Below, piece after piece: positions 19,218 to 27,473 of a stretch of 64,000 nucleotides of DNA (its first letter is position 1; each line of letters opens with the position of its first letter). Below the pieces are notes generated by a model, which was given only the letters and a program-made list of their open reading frames with translations, made no database searches and was not told where the DNA came from. The translations under genes and the position numbers were made by a program. Origin of the DNA: Sedimentitalea arenosa (GTDB lineage Bacteria > Pseudomonadota > Alphaproteobacteria > Rhodobacterales > Rhodobacteraceae); NCBI RefSeq assembly GCF_016428585.1, contig NZ_JAELVR010000006.1:186001-250000 (forward strand). The letters are read 5' to 3'.

Positions 19218-19667
19218 TCAGAAGCGCACGACCACCGACAGAACGATGACAATCATCAAGACCGTCGGCACTTCGTTCATCAGCCGGTATTTCCGTCCGG
19301 TAAGGACGTTGGTCCCGGCAACGAAATCCTTGCGCCGCATCGCCAGCCAGTGATGGAACCATGTCATGGCCAGAACCCCTGCCCCCTTCGTCCAGGGCCA
19401 TATCTGGGACCAGTCGACGATTCCGGGCGTCATGACGAGGAGAAGACCAAACAGCCAGGTCGCGATCATGGCAGGCCGCATGATGAGATGGAGAAGTTTA
19501 GCCTCCATCATATCAAAGACGGGCGAAAGACCCTGCACATTGCCGGCTTGTTCGACATGATGAACGAAGAGCCGTGGCAGATAGAACAGGCCGGCCATCC
19601 AGGACATCACGGCCATGATATGAATGGCCTTGGTCCAAGGATACAGAGCAATCAGGATATCAGTCAT
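19218..19667 (-). CDS. hemJ: HemJ-type protoporphyrinogen IX oxidase
   Basis: 149 aa membrane protein with about four hydrophobic helices. HemJ (UPF0093/CopD-like) oxidises protoporphyrinogen IX in many alphaproteobacteria. The conserved-histidine helix AIHIMAVMSWMAGLFYLPRL comes early, followed by RPAMIATWLFGLLL and a helix bearing MTWFHHWLA; the end NEVPTVLMIVIVLSVVVRF fits the family. ATG 19667 follows CGAGGCCTC. It is the last gene before the putative origin; hemE, the neighbour I would expect in many relatives, is not here. Confidence 0.88.
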   Translation of the reverse strand: MTDILIALYPWTKAIHIMAVMSWMAGLFYLPRLFVHHVEQAGNVQGLSPVFDMMEAKLLHLIMRPAMIATWLFGLLLVMTPGIVDWSQIWPWTKGAGVLAMTWFHHWLAMRRKDFVAGTNVLTGRKYRLMNEVPTVLMIVIVLSVVVRF

Positions 19668-20075
19668 GAGGCCTCGGTCTTTCGGCATGGTCTACTCAAT
19701 AAAGATATAGATAGAAAGAAGAGATGATGGTTTTGTAGGGCAAGGTTAAACCTGTGGATTATCAGATTGTTCGGTAGATTATCCACAGCGGTGCAGGATG
19801 TCGGGAAATCTGCGTCGGTCGAGGGAGTAACCAGAATTTATGAAATAAAATCAGTAATTTATTTGGTATCGGATAGTGGACGGCTTGGGGATAAATCGGG
19901 AAGAACTTGCGTTTGACCCTTGAAGGGCGCAACTGAGAGTTGTTCTTATCCAAGCTGTATGAAACAACGCGTGACACGGCGGGAACCGGGTGTTTTCCAC
20001 GGTCTTGCATGGACGGACCAAACCCGACACACACATCACCATGCGCCACCCCTGTTTGCACACGCGGTTTTCCAC
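19668..20075. other. Probable chromosomal replication origin (oriC)
   Basis: This 408-base gene-free interval separates minus-strand genes (rho, hemJ) from plus-strand genes (maf onward). It contains one exact DnaA box TTATCCACA (19779-19787, plus), boxes with one mismatch at 19753-19761 and 19886-19894 (both minus) and 20068-20076 (plus), and an AT-rich tract at 19834-19869 suited to unwinding. Location between the rho/parAB side and the maf/aroE/coaE/dnaQ side matches the known origin context of Caulobacter. It also must hold the hemJ and maf promoters. Function is inferred. Confidence 0.75.
19779..19787 (+). promoter_or_regulatory. Consensus DnaA box
   Basis: TTATCCACA, exact. A reverse-orientation box with one mismatch lies 17 bases upstream (19753-19761), and another at 19886-19894 lies beyond the AT-rich tract. 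Confidence 0.75.
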
Positions 20076-20675
20076 ATGACTGTCCCCGTCATCCTCGCCT
20101 CAGCATCACAGATCCGGGCAAAAATGCTCAAGAACGCCGCTGTACCTTTTTCTGTAGCGGTGCCGCGTGTCGACGAGGACTCTCTCAAGCGATCGCTGAT
20201 TTCGGAAGGTGCGCCACCGCGGGATATCGCCGATGCCTTGGCGGAAATGAAAGCACGCAAGATCGGCGAAAAAGAGCCGACCTCTTTTGTCATCGGGTGT
20301 GACCAGGTTCTCGACTTCAAGGGCTGTCTTCTGTCCAAGCCCGTGACACCGGACGAGGCGCTGGAACAACTGAAGGAGATGCGGGGCGAACGACACGTGT
20401 TGTTGTCGGCCGCGGTGATCTGGCACGAAGGACGCCCAATCTGGCGCCATGTGGGGCAGGTTCGTTTGCGGATGCGCGCGGCCTCGGATGCGTATCTGCA
20501 AGACTACGTGGCCCGGAACTGGGACAGCGTTCGCCACGCGGTCGGAGCCTACAAGCTGGAAGAAGAAGGCGTGCGGCTGTTTACCGGCATTGACGGCGAC
20601 TATTTTAATGTCTTGGGTATGCCCCTGCTGGAACTGCTGAATTTCCTGGCGCTTCGGGGGGTGATCGCGCAATGA
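20076..20675 (+). CDS. maf: Maf family nucleotide pyrophosphatase
   Basis: 199 aa. Maf proteins hydrolyse non-canonical or excess NTPs to NMPs. The N-terminus VPVILASASQIRAKML is a variant of the usual LASASPRRRELL, and the acidic residues in VPRVDEDSLKRSL and FVIGCDQVLDFKG are kept. ATG 20076 gives the family-typical start even though no good ribosome-binding site precedes it; the last base of a DnaA-like box is the A of the start codon. It overlaps aroE by four bases and starts maf-aroE-coaE-dnaQ. Confidence 0.9.
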   Translation: MTVPVILASASQIRAKMLKNAAVPFSVAVPRVDEDSLKRSLISEGAPPRDIADALAEMKARKIGEKEPTSFVIGCDQVLDFKGCLLSKPVTPDEALEQLKEMRGERHVLLSAAVIWHEGRPIWRHVGQVRLRMRAASDAYLQDYVARNWDSVRHAVGAYKLEEEGVRLFTGIDGDYFNVLGMPLLELLNFLALRGVIAQ

Positions 20676-21505
20676 CACACGACAGGATACCGCTGGCTGG
20701 AGTCATCGGCTCGCCCATCGCTCATTCCCGTAGCCCGCAGTTGCACGGACATTGGCTGCGCAGCATGGGGTTGCGGGGCTTCTACGTGCCGATGGACGTG
20801 GCTCACGGCGATCTGGAGCGCGTAATTCGCACCCTACCCCGCATGGGTTTTGTCGGAGCCAACGTGACCGTCCCACACAAGGAGTCGGTGATGCGGATCG
20901 CCGACAAGATCACCGATCGTGCAACGCTGATCGGGGCCGCGAACACACTGATTTTCCGGTCCGACGGTACGATCCACGCCGACAATACCGATGGCTACGG
21001 CTTTATCGAGAACCTCCGCGACGGCGCTCCGGATTGGGACGCACCAACAGGTACGGCATTGGTTCTCGGCGCGGGTGGAGCCGCGCGGGCTGTGATTGCG
21101 TCGCTCGCCGATGCGGGAGTCCCCGAGATCGTTCTGACCAACCGCACCCGCGTCAGGGCCGAGAGGCTCAATGAAGATTTCGGCCAGCGGGTGCGTGTGG
21201 TCGATTGGGTTCAGGCCGCCAACGCGCTCGAAGAGGCCGCGCTGGTCGTCAATACGACTTCCCTCGGCATGACCGGGCAGCCGGATCTGCGGGTGCCCTT
21301 GGACGGTCTGCACAAGGGTCAGGTGGTGACGGACCTCGTATATAACCCATTGAAAACAAATCTTCTTCAGAAAGCCAAGCAGGCTGGATGCACCACGGTG
21401 GATGGGTTGGGCATGTTGTTGCATCAGGCGGTTCCGGGGTTCGAACGCTGGTTCGGTGCCCGTCCGGTGGTCGACGCGGCGGCCCGCGAGGCGGCCTTGG
21501 CATGA
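20672..21505 (+). CDS. aroE: Shikimate dehydrogenase
   Basis: 277 aa. AroE reduces 3-dehydroshikimate with NADPH in aromatic amino acid synthesis. The substrate pocket GSPIAHSRSPQLHGHWL, the catalytic-lysine motif NVTVPHKESV, the nucleotide-binding GAGGAARAVIASL, the NRTRVRAE segment for NADPH preference, and GLGMLLHQAVPGFERWFG all appear in order. ATG overlaps the maf stop (ATGA), and its TGA overlaps coaE in the same way. Confidence 0.97.
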   Translation: MTHDRIPLAGVIGSPIAHSRSPQLHGHWLRSMGLRGFYVPMDVAHGDLERVIRTLPRMGFVGANVTVPHKESVMRIADKITDRATLIGAANTLIFRSDGTIHADNTDGYGFIENLRDGAPDWDAPTGTALVLGAGGAARAVIASLADAGVPEIVLTNRTRVRAERLNEDFGQRVRVVDWVQAANALEEAALVVNTTSLGMTGQPDLRVPLDGLHKGQVVTDLVYNPLKTNLLQKAKQAGCTTVDGLGMLLHQAVPGFERWFGARPVVDAAAREAALA

Positions 21506-22095
21506 GCTTCCATCTCGGTCTTACCGGCTCCATCGGCATGGGCAAAAGTACCACGGCGAAACTGTTCGCCGAAGAAGGTTGCGCGGTCTGGGATGCCGAT
21601 GCAGCGGTTCATCGGCTCTATGCGAGGGGCGGTGCGGCGGTCGAGCCCCTGCGTGCAGCGTTTCCCGATGCGATCATCGACGAAGCGGTGGATCGTGCAG
21701 CCTTGAAGCGGATCATGGCGGCGGACCCGACCGCCCTGCCCCGGATCGAGGCTATCGTGCACCCGTTGGTCGCCGAGGATCGCGCGGCGTTCAAGGCTGC
21801 CGCGACCTCGGACATCCTTGTCTTCGACATTCCGCTTCTTTTCGAGACTGGTGGAGACGCGGCGATGGATGCGGTAGCTTGCGTCTCTGTTCCTCCCGAA
21901 ACGCAGGAAGCACGCGTACTGGAGCGGGGAACCATGACCCTGCAGCATTTCGAGATGATCCGGTCCAAGCAGATGCCCGATGCCGAGAAACGCGCACGTG
22001 CGGACTATGTCATCGTCACCGACACGCTGGACCATGCCCGCGCCCAAGTGCAGACTATCGTCAGACAGATCAGGGAGCGGCAAACCGATGCGTGA
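21502..22095 (+). CDS. coaE: Dephospho-CoA kinase
   Basis: 197 aa. CoaE phosphorylates dephospho-CoA, the last step to coenzyme A. The P-loop [18 protein letters not shown] is at the N-terminus, followed by [23 protein letters not shown] and a lid region ([19 protein letters not shown]). The start overlaps aroE by ATGA, and the end overlaps dnaQ by eight bases, so the four genes appear translationally coupled. Confidence 0.96.
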   Translation: MSFHLGLTGSIGMGKSTTAKLFAEEGCAVWDADAAVHRLYARGGAAVEPLRAAFPDAIIDEAVDRAALKRIMAADPTALPRIEAIVHPLVAEDRAAFKAAATSDILVFDIPLLFETGGDAAMDAVACVSVPPETQEARVLERGTMTLQHFEMIRSKQMPDAEKRARADYVIVTDTLDHARAQVQTIVRQIRERQTDA

Positions 22096-22774
22096 AATCG
22101 TTTTGGATACGGAAACCACCGGGTTCGACCCGGAAACCGGCGATCGGATCGTCGAAATCGGCGCGGTCGAGCTCTACAACCACGTCGCGACGGGCCGCAC
22201 TTACCATCAGTACATCAACCCCGAACGCAGCATGCCGCAGGAGGCGTTTGCCGTGCACGGGTTGGGCGATGAATTCCTGCAGGACAAACCGAAATTCGCA
22301 GAAATCGGTCAGGCGTTTCTCGACTTCGTGGAGGATGCCAGGCTGGTGATCCACAATGCTGAGTTCGACATGAAGTTCCTGAATGCCGAGCTTGGCTGGA
22401 TGGGCCTGCCTCTGTTGCCCTTCAACCAGGCTATCGACACGCTCGCCATCGCGCGCAAGCGGTTTCCCGGCTCGCCCGCATCGCTGGACGCGTTGTGCAG
22501 GCGGTTCAACATCGACAATTCGTCGCGCACGTTACACGGGGCGTTGCTCGACTCCGAAATCCTGGCCGAGGTGTATCTGGAACTGATTGGGGGACGTCAG
22601 CCCGATTTCGCGCTCTCGATCCAGCACGAAGACGACAGTGATGCCGGTCTGGGGCGTTGGCGCCCGTCACCGCGCCCTGCCCCTTTGCCGCCGCGTTTGA
22701 CCGGCGTGGAACGTGCGGCGCATGACGCCTTTGTCGAAAAGCTGGGTGACGCGGCGCTGTGGCGCCGCGCCTGA
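22088..22774 (+). CDS. dnaQ: DNA polymerase III epsilon subunit (3'-5' proofreading exonuclease)
   Basis: 228 aa. The Exo I motif is [19 protein letters not shown], Exo II is [16 protein letters not shown], and the Exo III region ends in [20 protein letters not shown], giving a DEDDh exonuclease. A proline-rich linker leads to a short C-terminal alpha-binding tail. Start ATG 22088 overlaps coaE by eight bases. It converges with secB, leaving three bases between stop codons. Confidence 0.95.
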   Translation: MREIVLDTETTGFDPETGDRIVEIGAVELYNHVATGRTYHQYINPERSMPQEAFAVHGLGDEFLQDKPKFAEIGQAFLDFVEDARLVIHNAEFDMKFLNAELGWMGLPLLPFNQAIDTLAIARKRFPGSPASLDALCRRFNIDNSSRTLHGALLDSEILAEVYLELIGGRQPDFALSIQHEDDSDAGLGRWRPSPRPAPLPPRLTGVERAAHDAFVEKLGDAALWRRA

Positions 22775-22777
22775 GCC

Positions 22778-23287
22778 TTACGCGTTCGCCGTCTGGTTGG
22801 CCTGCTCGGCCTGACGCCGGGCCAATTCGTTGCGATAAATCTGAACGAAATCGATGTTGTCGAGGTTCAGTGGCGGGTAACCGCCGTCGCGCGTGATGTC
22901 GCTGACGATCCGGCGCAGGAACGGGAACAGCATCCGCGGGCATTCGATCAGCAGGAACGGATGCATCTGCTCTTCCGGCACGCCTTCAATGTGGAAGATA
23001 CCGGCATATTCGATTTCGAGCAGGAACAGCTGATCGCCGCTGCCCTTGGATTTCGAGCTGACGTTGAGCTTGATGACCACTTCGTACTGGTGCTCAGTCG
23101 ACCGCTTCTTGGCGTCGAGGTTGACCTGCACGGTTACGTCGGGCTGAACCTCGCCCGATCCGCCCTTCTGGGCCATCACGTTTTCGAAGGACAGGTCGCG
23201 CACATACTGTCCCAGGATGTTCATTTTGACTTGTGGGGCCTGCTGGCCCCCATTCGCCTCTGCTGCACCGTTCTCGGCCATCGTCAT
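22778..23287 (-). CDS. secB: Protein-export chaperone SecB
   Basis: 169 aa. SecB tetramers keep preproteins unfolded and hand them to SecA. An Asn/Gly/Gln-rich leader precedes MNILGQYVRDLSFENV, followed by alternating beta strands (YEVVIKLNVSSK), IEYAGIFHIEGVPEEQ and LIECPRMLFPFLRRIVSD, all characteristic. It is convergent with dnaQ and sits upstream of nothing obviously linked to secretion in this window. Confidence 0.97.
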   Translation of the reverse strand: MTMAENGAAEANGGQQAPQVKMNILGQYVRDLSFENVMAQKGGSGEVQPDVTVQVNLDAKKRSTEHQYEVVIKLNVSSKSKGSGDQLFLLEIEYAGIFHIEGVPEEQMHPFLLIECPRMLFPFLRRIVSDITRDGGYPPLNLDNIDFVQIYRNELARRQAEQANQTANA

Positions 23288-23336
23288 ATCTCCTTGAGCA
23301 TGTTTGGCCGCTGCTTATCAGCTTGGTTCGGCCTTC

Positions 23337-23837
23337 TCAATGGCGCTTGGGGTCATCGACCCAGCCCAAGGGCGGCGCATTCGGGTCCCGCGGCGGGCGG
23401 ATTTCCTCGTAGTCTGCATCGATCACGTCACCATCGGAATGATGTGCGTTGCGCGTGTGCCGCGGACTCGTTCCCATTTGGAACTGATGCACGACAACGC
23501 GCGATTGCAGGTAGCGGAATACGGCTTGCCGCACCGCTGGAACGAGCAAGGCAAAGCCGACCGCATCGGTGAAAAAGCCCGGCGTCAACAGAAGCGCGCC
23601 CGAGATCAGGATCATCGCACCATGCGCCAGAGGCTCGGTCGGATCGTTGAGCTCCGAGAACGATCGTTGCAGCTTGCCGATCGCCATCCGTCCTTGCGTC
23701 CTCACCAGCCACGTTCCGAGAACGGCGGTCAACACGACGATTCCCAGCGTCGGCCAAAGCCCGATCAGACCGCCGACCTGGATGAACAGGGCGATTTCGA
23801 TCAACGGCACCAGCAGGAATGCCAGAAACAGATACAT
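23337..23837 (-). CDS. fxsA: FxsA family membrane protein
   Basis: 166 aa. An N-terminal hydrophobic block (MYLFLAFLLVPLIEIALFI, then GLWPTLGIVVLTAVLGTWLV) and a third segment at GAMILISGALLLTPGFFTDAVG match the FxsA domain; in E. coli FxsA suppresses F-plasmid exclusion of phage T7, which says little about its role here. The hydrophilic C-terminus ends in charged, proline-rich sequence. Start ATG 23837 has AAGGGAAGG upstream. Confidence 0.88.
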   Translation of the reverse strand: MYLFLAFLLVPLIEIALFIQVGGLIGLWPTLGIVVLTAVLGTWLVRTQGRMAIGKLQRSFSELNDPTEPLAHGAMILISGALLLTPGFFTDAVGFALLVPAVRQAVFRYLQSRVVVHQFQMGTSPRHTRNAHHSDGDVIDADYEEIRPPRDPNAPPLGWVDDPKRH

Positions 23838-23942
23838 TGTGCCTTCCCTTCGCTTTCGCTCTGCGGTGGACTTGACCCCGCACCTCACCTACATAAGTGC
23901 CAAGCGCACCGCTTACAAAGCCCTTCGACCTACGAGGCCCCG

Positions 23943-24605
23943 ATGAACTCACCGATTATCCAGCTTCTTGTGCTGGCAGGCATTGCGATTTTCCTGATCC
24001 TGCGCCTCAAGAGCGTTCTCGGGAGCCGGGATGGTTTCGAAAAGCCCAACCTGCCCCCACAGGAGGCGAAACGCAGCAATGGCCGGCAGAGTTTCGAGGT
24101 GATCGAGGGCGGCCCCGATCGCGATATTACCGATCACGTCCCGGAAAAGAGCGAACAGGCCGAGAACCTTGCCGCGATGAAGCGGATAGAGCCATCGTTT
24201 TCGACCACTCAATTCGTTCAGGGCGCGCGCGGTGCGTATGAAATGATCGTGATGGGCTTTGAGCGCGGCAATCTGGACGAGATTCAACCCTTTCTGGCGG
24301 AGGACGTCTTCGAAACCTTCGTCGAGGTGGTCGCCGCACGCGAGGACCAGGGCCTGAAGATCGAGGCCGAGTTCATTGGTGTACGCGAAACCAGCATTCA
24401 GGACGTTCGATTCGACAAGGACACGAACCTGGCCGAGATCACCATGCGGTTCATCGGAGAGTTGACCTCGGTGGTGCGCGACAAGGATGGTGAAATCATC
24501 GAAGGCAGCCCGACAGCGGTGAAGCGTCAAAAGGACATGTGGACCTTCGCCCGCACGATGGGATCCGACGACCCGAACTGGCTGCTTGTCGCCACGGACG
24601 CATGA
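23943..24605 (+). CDS. Tim44-like domain, membrane-anchored protein
   Basis: 220 aa. One N-terminal transmembrane segment (IIQLLVLAGIAIFLILRL) anchors the protein; after a polar linker (about residues 30-75) a C-terminal Tim44/MBA1-type domain runs from FSTTQFVQGARGAYEMI to the end (EGSPTAVKRQKDMWTFARTM). Bacterial members occur in alphaproteobacteria and are related to mitochondrial Tim44; their exact role is not settled. It overlaps mltA by four bases (ATGA), forming a Tim44-mltA-smr operon divergent from fxsA. Confidence 0.9.
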   Translation: MNSPIIQLLVLAGIAIFLILRLKSVLGSRDGFEKPNLPPQEAKRSNGRQSFEVIEGGPDRDITDHVPEKSEQAENLAAMKRIEPSFSTTQFVQGARGAYEMIVMGFERGNLDEIQPFLAEDVFETFVEVVAAREDQGLKIEAEFIGVRETSIQDVRFDKDTNLAEITMRFIGELTSVVRDKDGEIIEGSPTAVKRQKDMWTFARTMGSDDPNWLLVATDA

Positions 24606-25648
24606 TCCTGGCGCTTTGCGCGGGCGTTCTGGCGGGGGCGATGCTGATGACATCCGATGCCGTCGGCGCGGAAACCACTCACCAGATTCTCGGTTTCGAC
24701 GACCTGGACGGTTGGGCCGAGGACGACCATGCCGCCGCCCTGTCTGTGTTCCTGAACACCTGCGGCGATCTGGGCGACCCCGACTGGCGGTCGATTTGCG
24801 CAGCGGCGCGCGCCCAGTCACCGAACGCCGCGAAGAGCTTCTTCGAGCTGTTGTTTCGCCCAATCATGATCCACGATGGTGCGGCACCGATGTTCACCGG
24901 CTATTTCGAACCCGAACTGTCCGGTGCGCGCTTCCCATCATCGCGCTTCCGCTATCCGCTCTACCGGATGCCGGAGGAGGCGCGCGAGGCCGATCCATGG
25001 CTTGACCGACGTGACATCCTGACCAGCGACGTGATGGACAACCGGGGGCTCGAAATCGCTTGGGTGGATGATCCGGTGGAATTGTTTTTCCTTCAAATTC
25101 AAGGCTCTGGCCGGATACGCCTGCCCGATGGCGACATGCTCCGGGTCGGGTACGGCGGCGCCAACGGCCACCCTTATCGGTCGGTTGGAGTCGAACTGGT
25201 ACGGCGCGGCGTCTACGAGGCGCACCAGGTCAGCGCGCAGGTCATCAAGTCCTGGGTGCGGAAAAACCCCGAGGAAGGCGCAGAGCTACTGTTTCACAAC
25301 CCCTCCTACGTGTTTTTCCGCGAATTGCGCCATGTCGACGCCGATCTTGGCCCGCCCGGAGCGATGAACAGGTCGGTGACCCCCATGCGCAGCATTGCGG
25401 TCGATCCTGCATTCACGCCGTTGGGCGCGCCGGTCTGGGTGGAAAAGGACGGTGCCGACCCGATCCGCCGCTTGATGATCGCACAGGATACCGGATCGGC
25501 GATCAAGGGCGCGCAAAGGGCGGATATCTTTTTTGGCACCGGCGACGCGGCGGGGCGTGCTGCCGGTCGTCTGCGTGATCCCGGCCGGATGGTCGTCCTG
25601 TTGCCGATCCAGCGCGCCTACGCCCTGTTGCAGGACGGTGCCGGATGA
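24602..25648 (+). CDS. mltA: Membrane-bound lytic murein transglycosylase A
   Basis: 348 aa. MltA cleaves the MurNAc-GlcNAc bond to give 1,6-anhydro ends. A signal peptide (ALCAGVLAGAMLMTSDAVGA) is followed by the MltA domain (APMFTGYFEPELSG, VDDPVELFFLQIQGSGRI) and the 3D domain with AQDTGSAIKGAQRADIFFG, which contains the catalytic Asp region. I see no convincing lipobox cysteine at the cleavage site. It is coupled to both neighbours by ATGA overlaps. Confidence 0.94.
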   Translation: MILALCAGVLAGAMLMTSDAVGAETTHQILGFDDLDGWAEDDHAAALSVFLNTCGDLGDPDWRSICAAARAQSPNAAKSFFELLFRPIMIHDGAAPMFTGYFEPELSGARFPSSRFRYPLYRMPEEAREADPWLDRRDILTSDVMDNRGLEIAWVDDPVELFFLQIQGSGRIRLPDGDMLRVGYGGANGHPYRSVGVELVRRGVYEAHQVSAQVIKSWVRKNPEEGAELLFHNPSYVFFRELRHVDADLGPPGAMNRSVTPMRSIAVDPAFTPLGAPVWVEKDGADPIRRLMIAQDTGSAIKGAQRADIFFGTGDAAGRAAGRLRDPGRMVVLLPIQRAYALLQDGAG

Positions 25649-26202
25649 GCCGACGGAAGCTGACGGCCGAGGAGATCGATCTCTGGCACCAGGTGGTCGC
25701 CAAGGCCGAGCGACTGCATCCAAAGGCGGAGTCCTCGCGTCCGCTGCCCAAACCGAAACCGAAACCCACCAAAACGACCGTAGCGCGCTCCACGCCGCGC
25801 GCAGAACGCCCTGCTCCCAAACCCCCTGAGTCTACACCCTGTCAACCGGCAAGCGTCAGCATGGACCGCAAGGCTTTTGGCCGGCTCAAGCGCGGCAAGC
25901 TGGTGCCCGAAGCGCGGATCGACCTGCATGGCATGACCCTGGATCGCGCGCATCCGGCGTTGACGCGGTTCATCCTGTCCTCTCAGGCGTCGGGACGGCG
26001 GCTGGTTCTGGTCATCACGGGCAAGGGGCGCACCAGTTCGGACCACGAGCCCTTTCTCGGCAATCGCGGCATTCTGCGACGCAACGTGCCGATCTGGCTG
26101 GGTATGCCACCGCTGGCTCAGGCGGTGCTTCAGGTGACCCCGGCGCATATCAGCCATGGCGGGGACGGCGCTTTCTACGTCTACCTGCGCCGGGCGCGTT
26201 AG
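25645..26202 (+). CDS. Smr (MutS2 C-terminal-type) domain protein
   Basis: 185 aa. A Lys/Pro-rich low-complexity stretch (residues about 35-70, including KPKPKPTKTT) leads into a C-terminal Smr domain: EARIDLHGMTLDRAHPALTRF, RLVLVITGKGRTSS and HGGDGAFYVYLRRAR. Stand-alone Smr proteins are nucleases or nucleic-acid-binding factors; the target here is not known. Its stop overlaps the convergent MFS gene by four bases. Confidence 0.92.
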   Translation: MSRRKLTAEEIDLWHQVVAKAERLHPKAESSRPLPKPKPKPTKTTVARSTPRAERPAPKPPESTPCQPASVSMDRKAFGRLKRGKLVPEARIDLHGMTLDRAHPALTRFILSSQASGRRLVLVITGKGRTSSDHEPFLGNRGILRRNVPIWLGMPPLAQAVLQVTPAHISHGGDGAFYVYLRRAR

Positions 26203-27416
26203 GGCAGCAGATCGACCCGCGCGCGCCCGATCCCGATCATCATCATCGCGGTGGTGAAGAGGAAATACGCCGCGACCCCGATGAACTGTGTCTCGAGCCC
26301 GATGCCGAGGTCGATCAGAAGGCCCGTAAGACCGGGCCCGATCGCAGACCCAAGGACCATCACCGCGGCCGCCATCGCCTTGATCGCGCCGATATGAGCG
26401 GTGCCGTAGAACTCGGCCCAGAAGGCGTTGGGCAGGGTCGAATTGGCCCCGGTCGTGATCGCGAGAAACAGAAAACCGATCATCGCGCCCAGCGGGCCAG
26501 TCGCGAGCGAAAAGGCGATAAAGCTGACGACCATTGGCAGTTGATAGAACGGCATCAGTCGCGCGGTGCCGAGACGGTCGAGCGCCCAGCCGGACGCGAA
26601 CATCGCCGCGATCCCCATTCCGGTGTAAAGCGGGAAGAATGCGACAAGCTCCACATGCGAGATGTCCTTTATCTCGGCGAAGTGTACCTGGTGGAAGAAA
26701 AACGCGGTGTTGAACGCGGCAGGGCCCAATATCGCCGGAACCATCGTCCAGAACAAAGGATGGCGCAGCGCCTGTCGCCGTGTCCAGTGGCGCCCCTGCA
26801 TGCCTGTACTGGCTGATTCCTGCGCCATGCTTTGGGGCGTTCGCTCCTGCCTGAGCAGCAACATCAGAACCGGGATCGCAGCAAGGACAATCACCGACGA
26901 CACCAGCCAGAGAAGGTGCCAGTCCATCATGGCCATCACGGCGACGAAACTCACCGGAAGCGCGGCTTCGCCAAGCGCGAAGCCCATCGTCGCGATCGAC
27001 AGGGCACGGCCGCGCGTGGCGATGAACCAGCGGCTCATCGCGACCACGGCGATGTGGCTGCTCATGCCTTGCCCGAACAGCCGCAGCGCGAAGATCACCA
27101 GCGGCAGCGCCCAGACCACTGGGTTGAGCGCCATCGCGATGCAGGCGGTCGCAAGTCCCAGCAGCACGATCGGCCCCATCACGCGAACGCGGAAGAGATC
27201 GGTCAGCGCGCCCGACCAGATCATCACGACAGCCGAAGCCGCGGTGCCCAGCGAATAGATCCCGCCCCACGCACCATGGCTGAGACCGAATTCGGCGCGG
27301 ATCTCTCCGGCGAAGATCGAGATGAAGAAGGTCTGCCCGAAACTCGACAGGAAGGTCAGTAACCCGCCCGCCGCCAGCCAGGGTGCGTTTCGCGACAGGA
27401 AGGCCAGCATGCTCAT
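26199..27416 (-). CDS. Major facilitator superfamily transporter
   Basis: 405 aa with about twelve hydrophobic segments. The loop between helices 2 and 3 reads SGALTDLFRVRVMGP, resembling the MFS motif GxLaDrxGrr, and the second half repeats the topology around GWALDRLGTARLMPF. Residues in HLLWLVSSVIVLAAI and AIGPGLTGLLIDLGIG are typical helices. No substrate can be assigned from neighbours (hslVU downstream on the map, Smr convergent). Start 27416 has a poor ribosome-binding site; Met3 is an alternative. Confidence 0.88.
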   Translation of the reverse strand: MSMLAFLSRNAPWLAAGGLLTFLSSFGQTFFISIFAGEIRAEFGLSHGAWGGIYSLGTAASAVVMIWSGALTDLFRVRVMGPIVLLGLATACIAMALNPVVWALPLVIFALRLFGQGMSSHIAVVAMSRWFIATRGRALSIATMGFALGEAALPVSFVAVMAMMDWHLLWLVSSVIVLAAIPVLMLLLRQERTPQSMAQESASTGMQGRHWTRRQALRHPLFWTMVPAILGPAAFNTAFFFHQVHFAEIKDISHVELVAFFPLYTGMGIAAMFASGWALDRLGTARLMPFYQLPMVVSFIAFSLATGPLGAMIGFLFLAITTGANSTLPNAFWAEFYGTAHIGAIKAMAAAVMVLGSAIGPGLTGLLIDLGIGLETQFIGVAAYFLFTTAMMMIGIGRARVDLLP

Positions 27417-27473
27417 GCAGGCTGCTTGCCCGTCCCAACAGAGGCAGGCAAGCGCAATATGCGGTGTTCCGCG

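Noticed and set aside
25750-25860. Lys/Pro-rich part of the Smr gene as a separate repeat element
   Set aside because: It is short low-complexity coding sequence without true repeat units.
27424-27453. GCTTGCC/GGCAAGC hairpin between hslU and the MFS gene as terminator
   Set aside because: The loop is 16 bases and no T tract follows on the minus strand.
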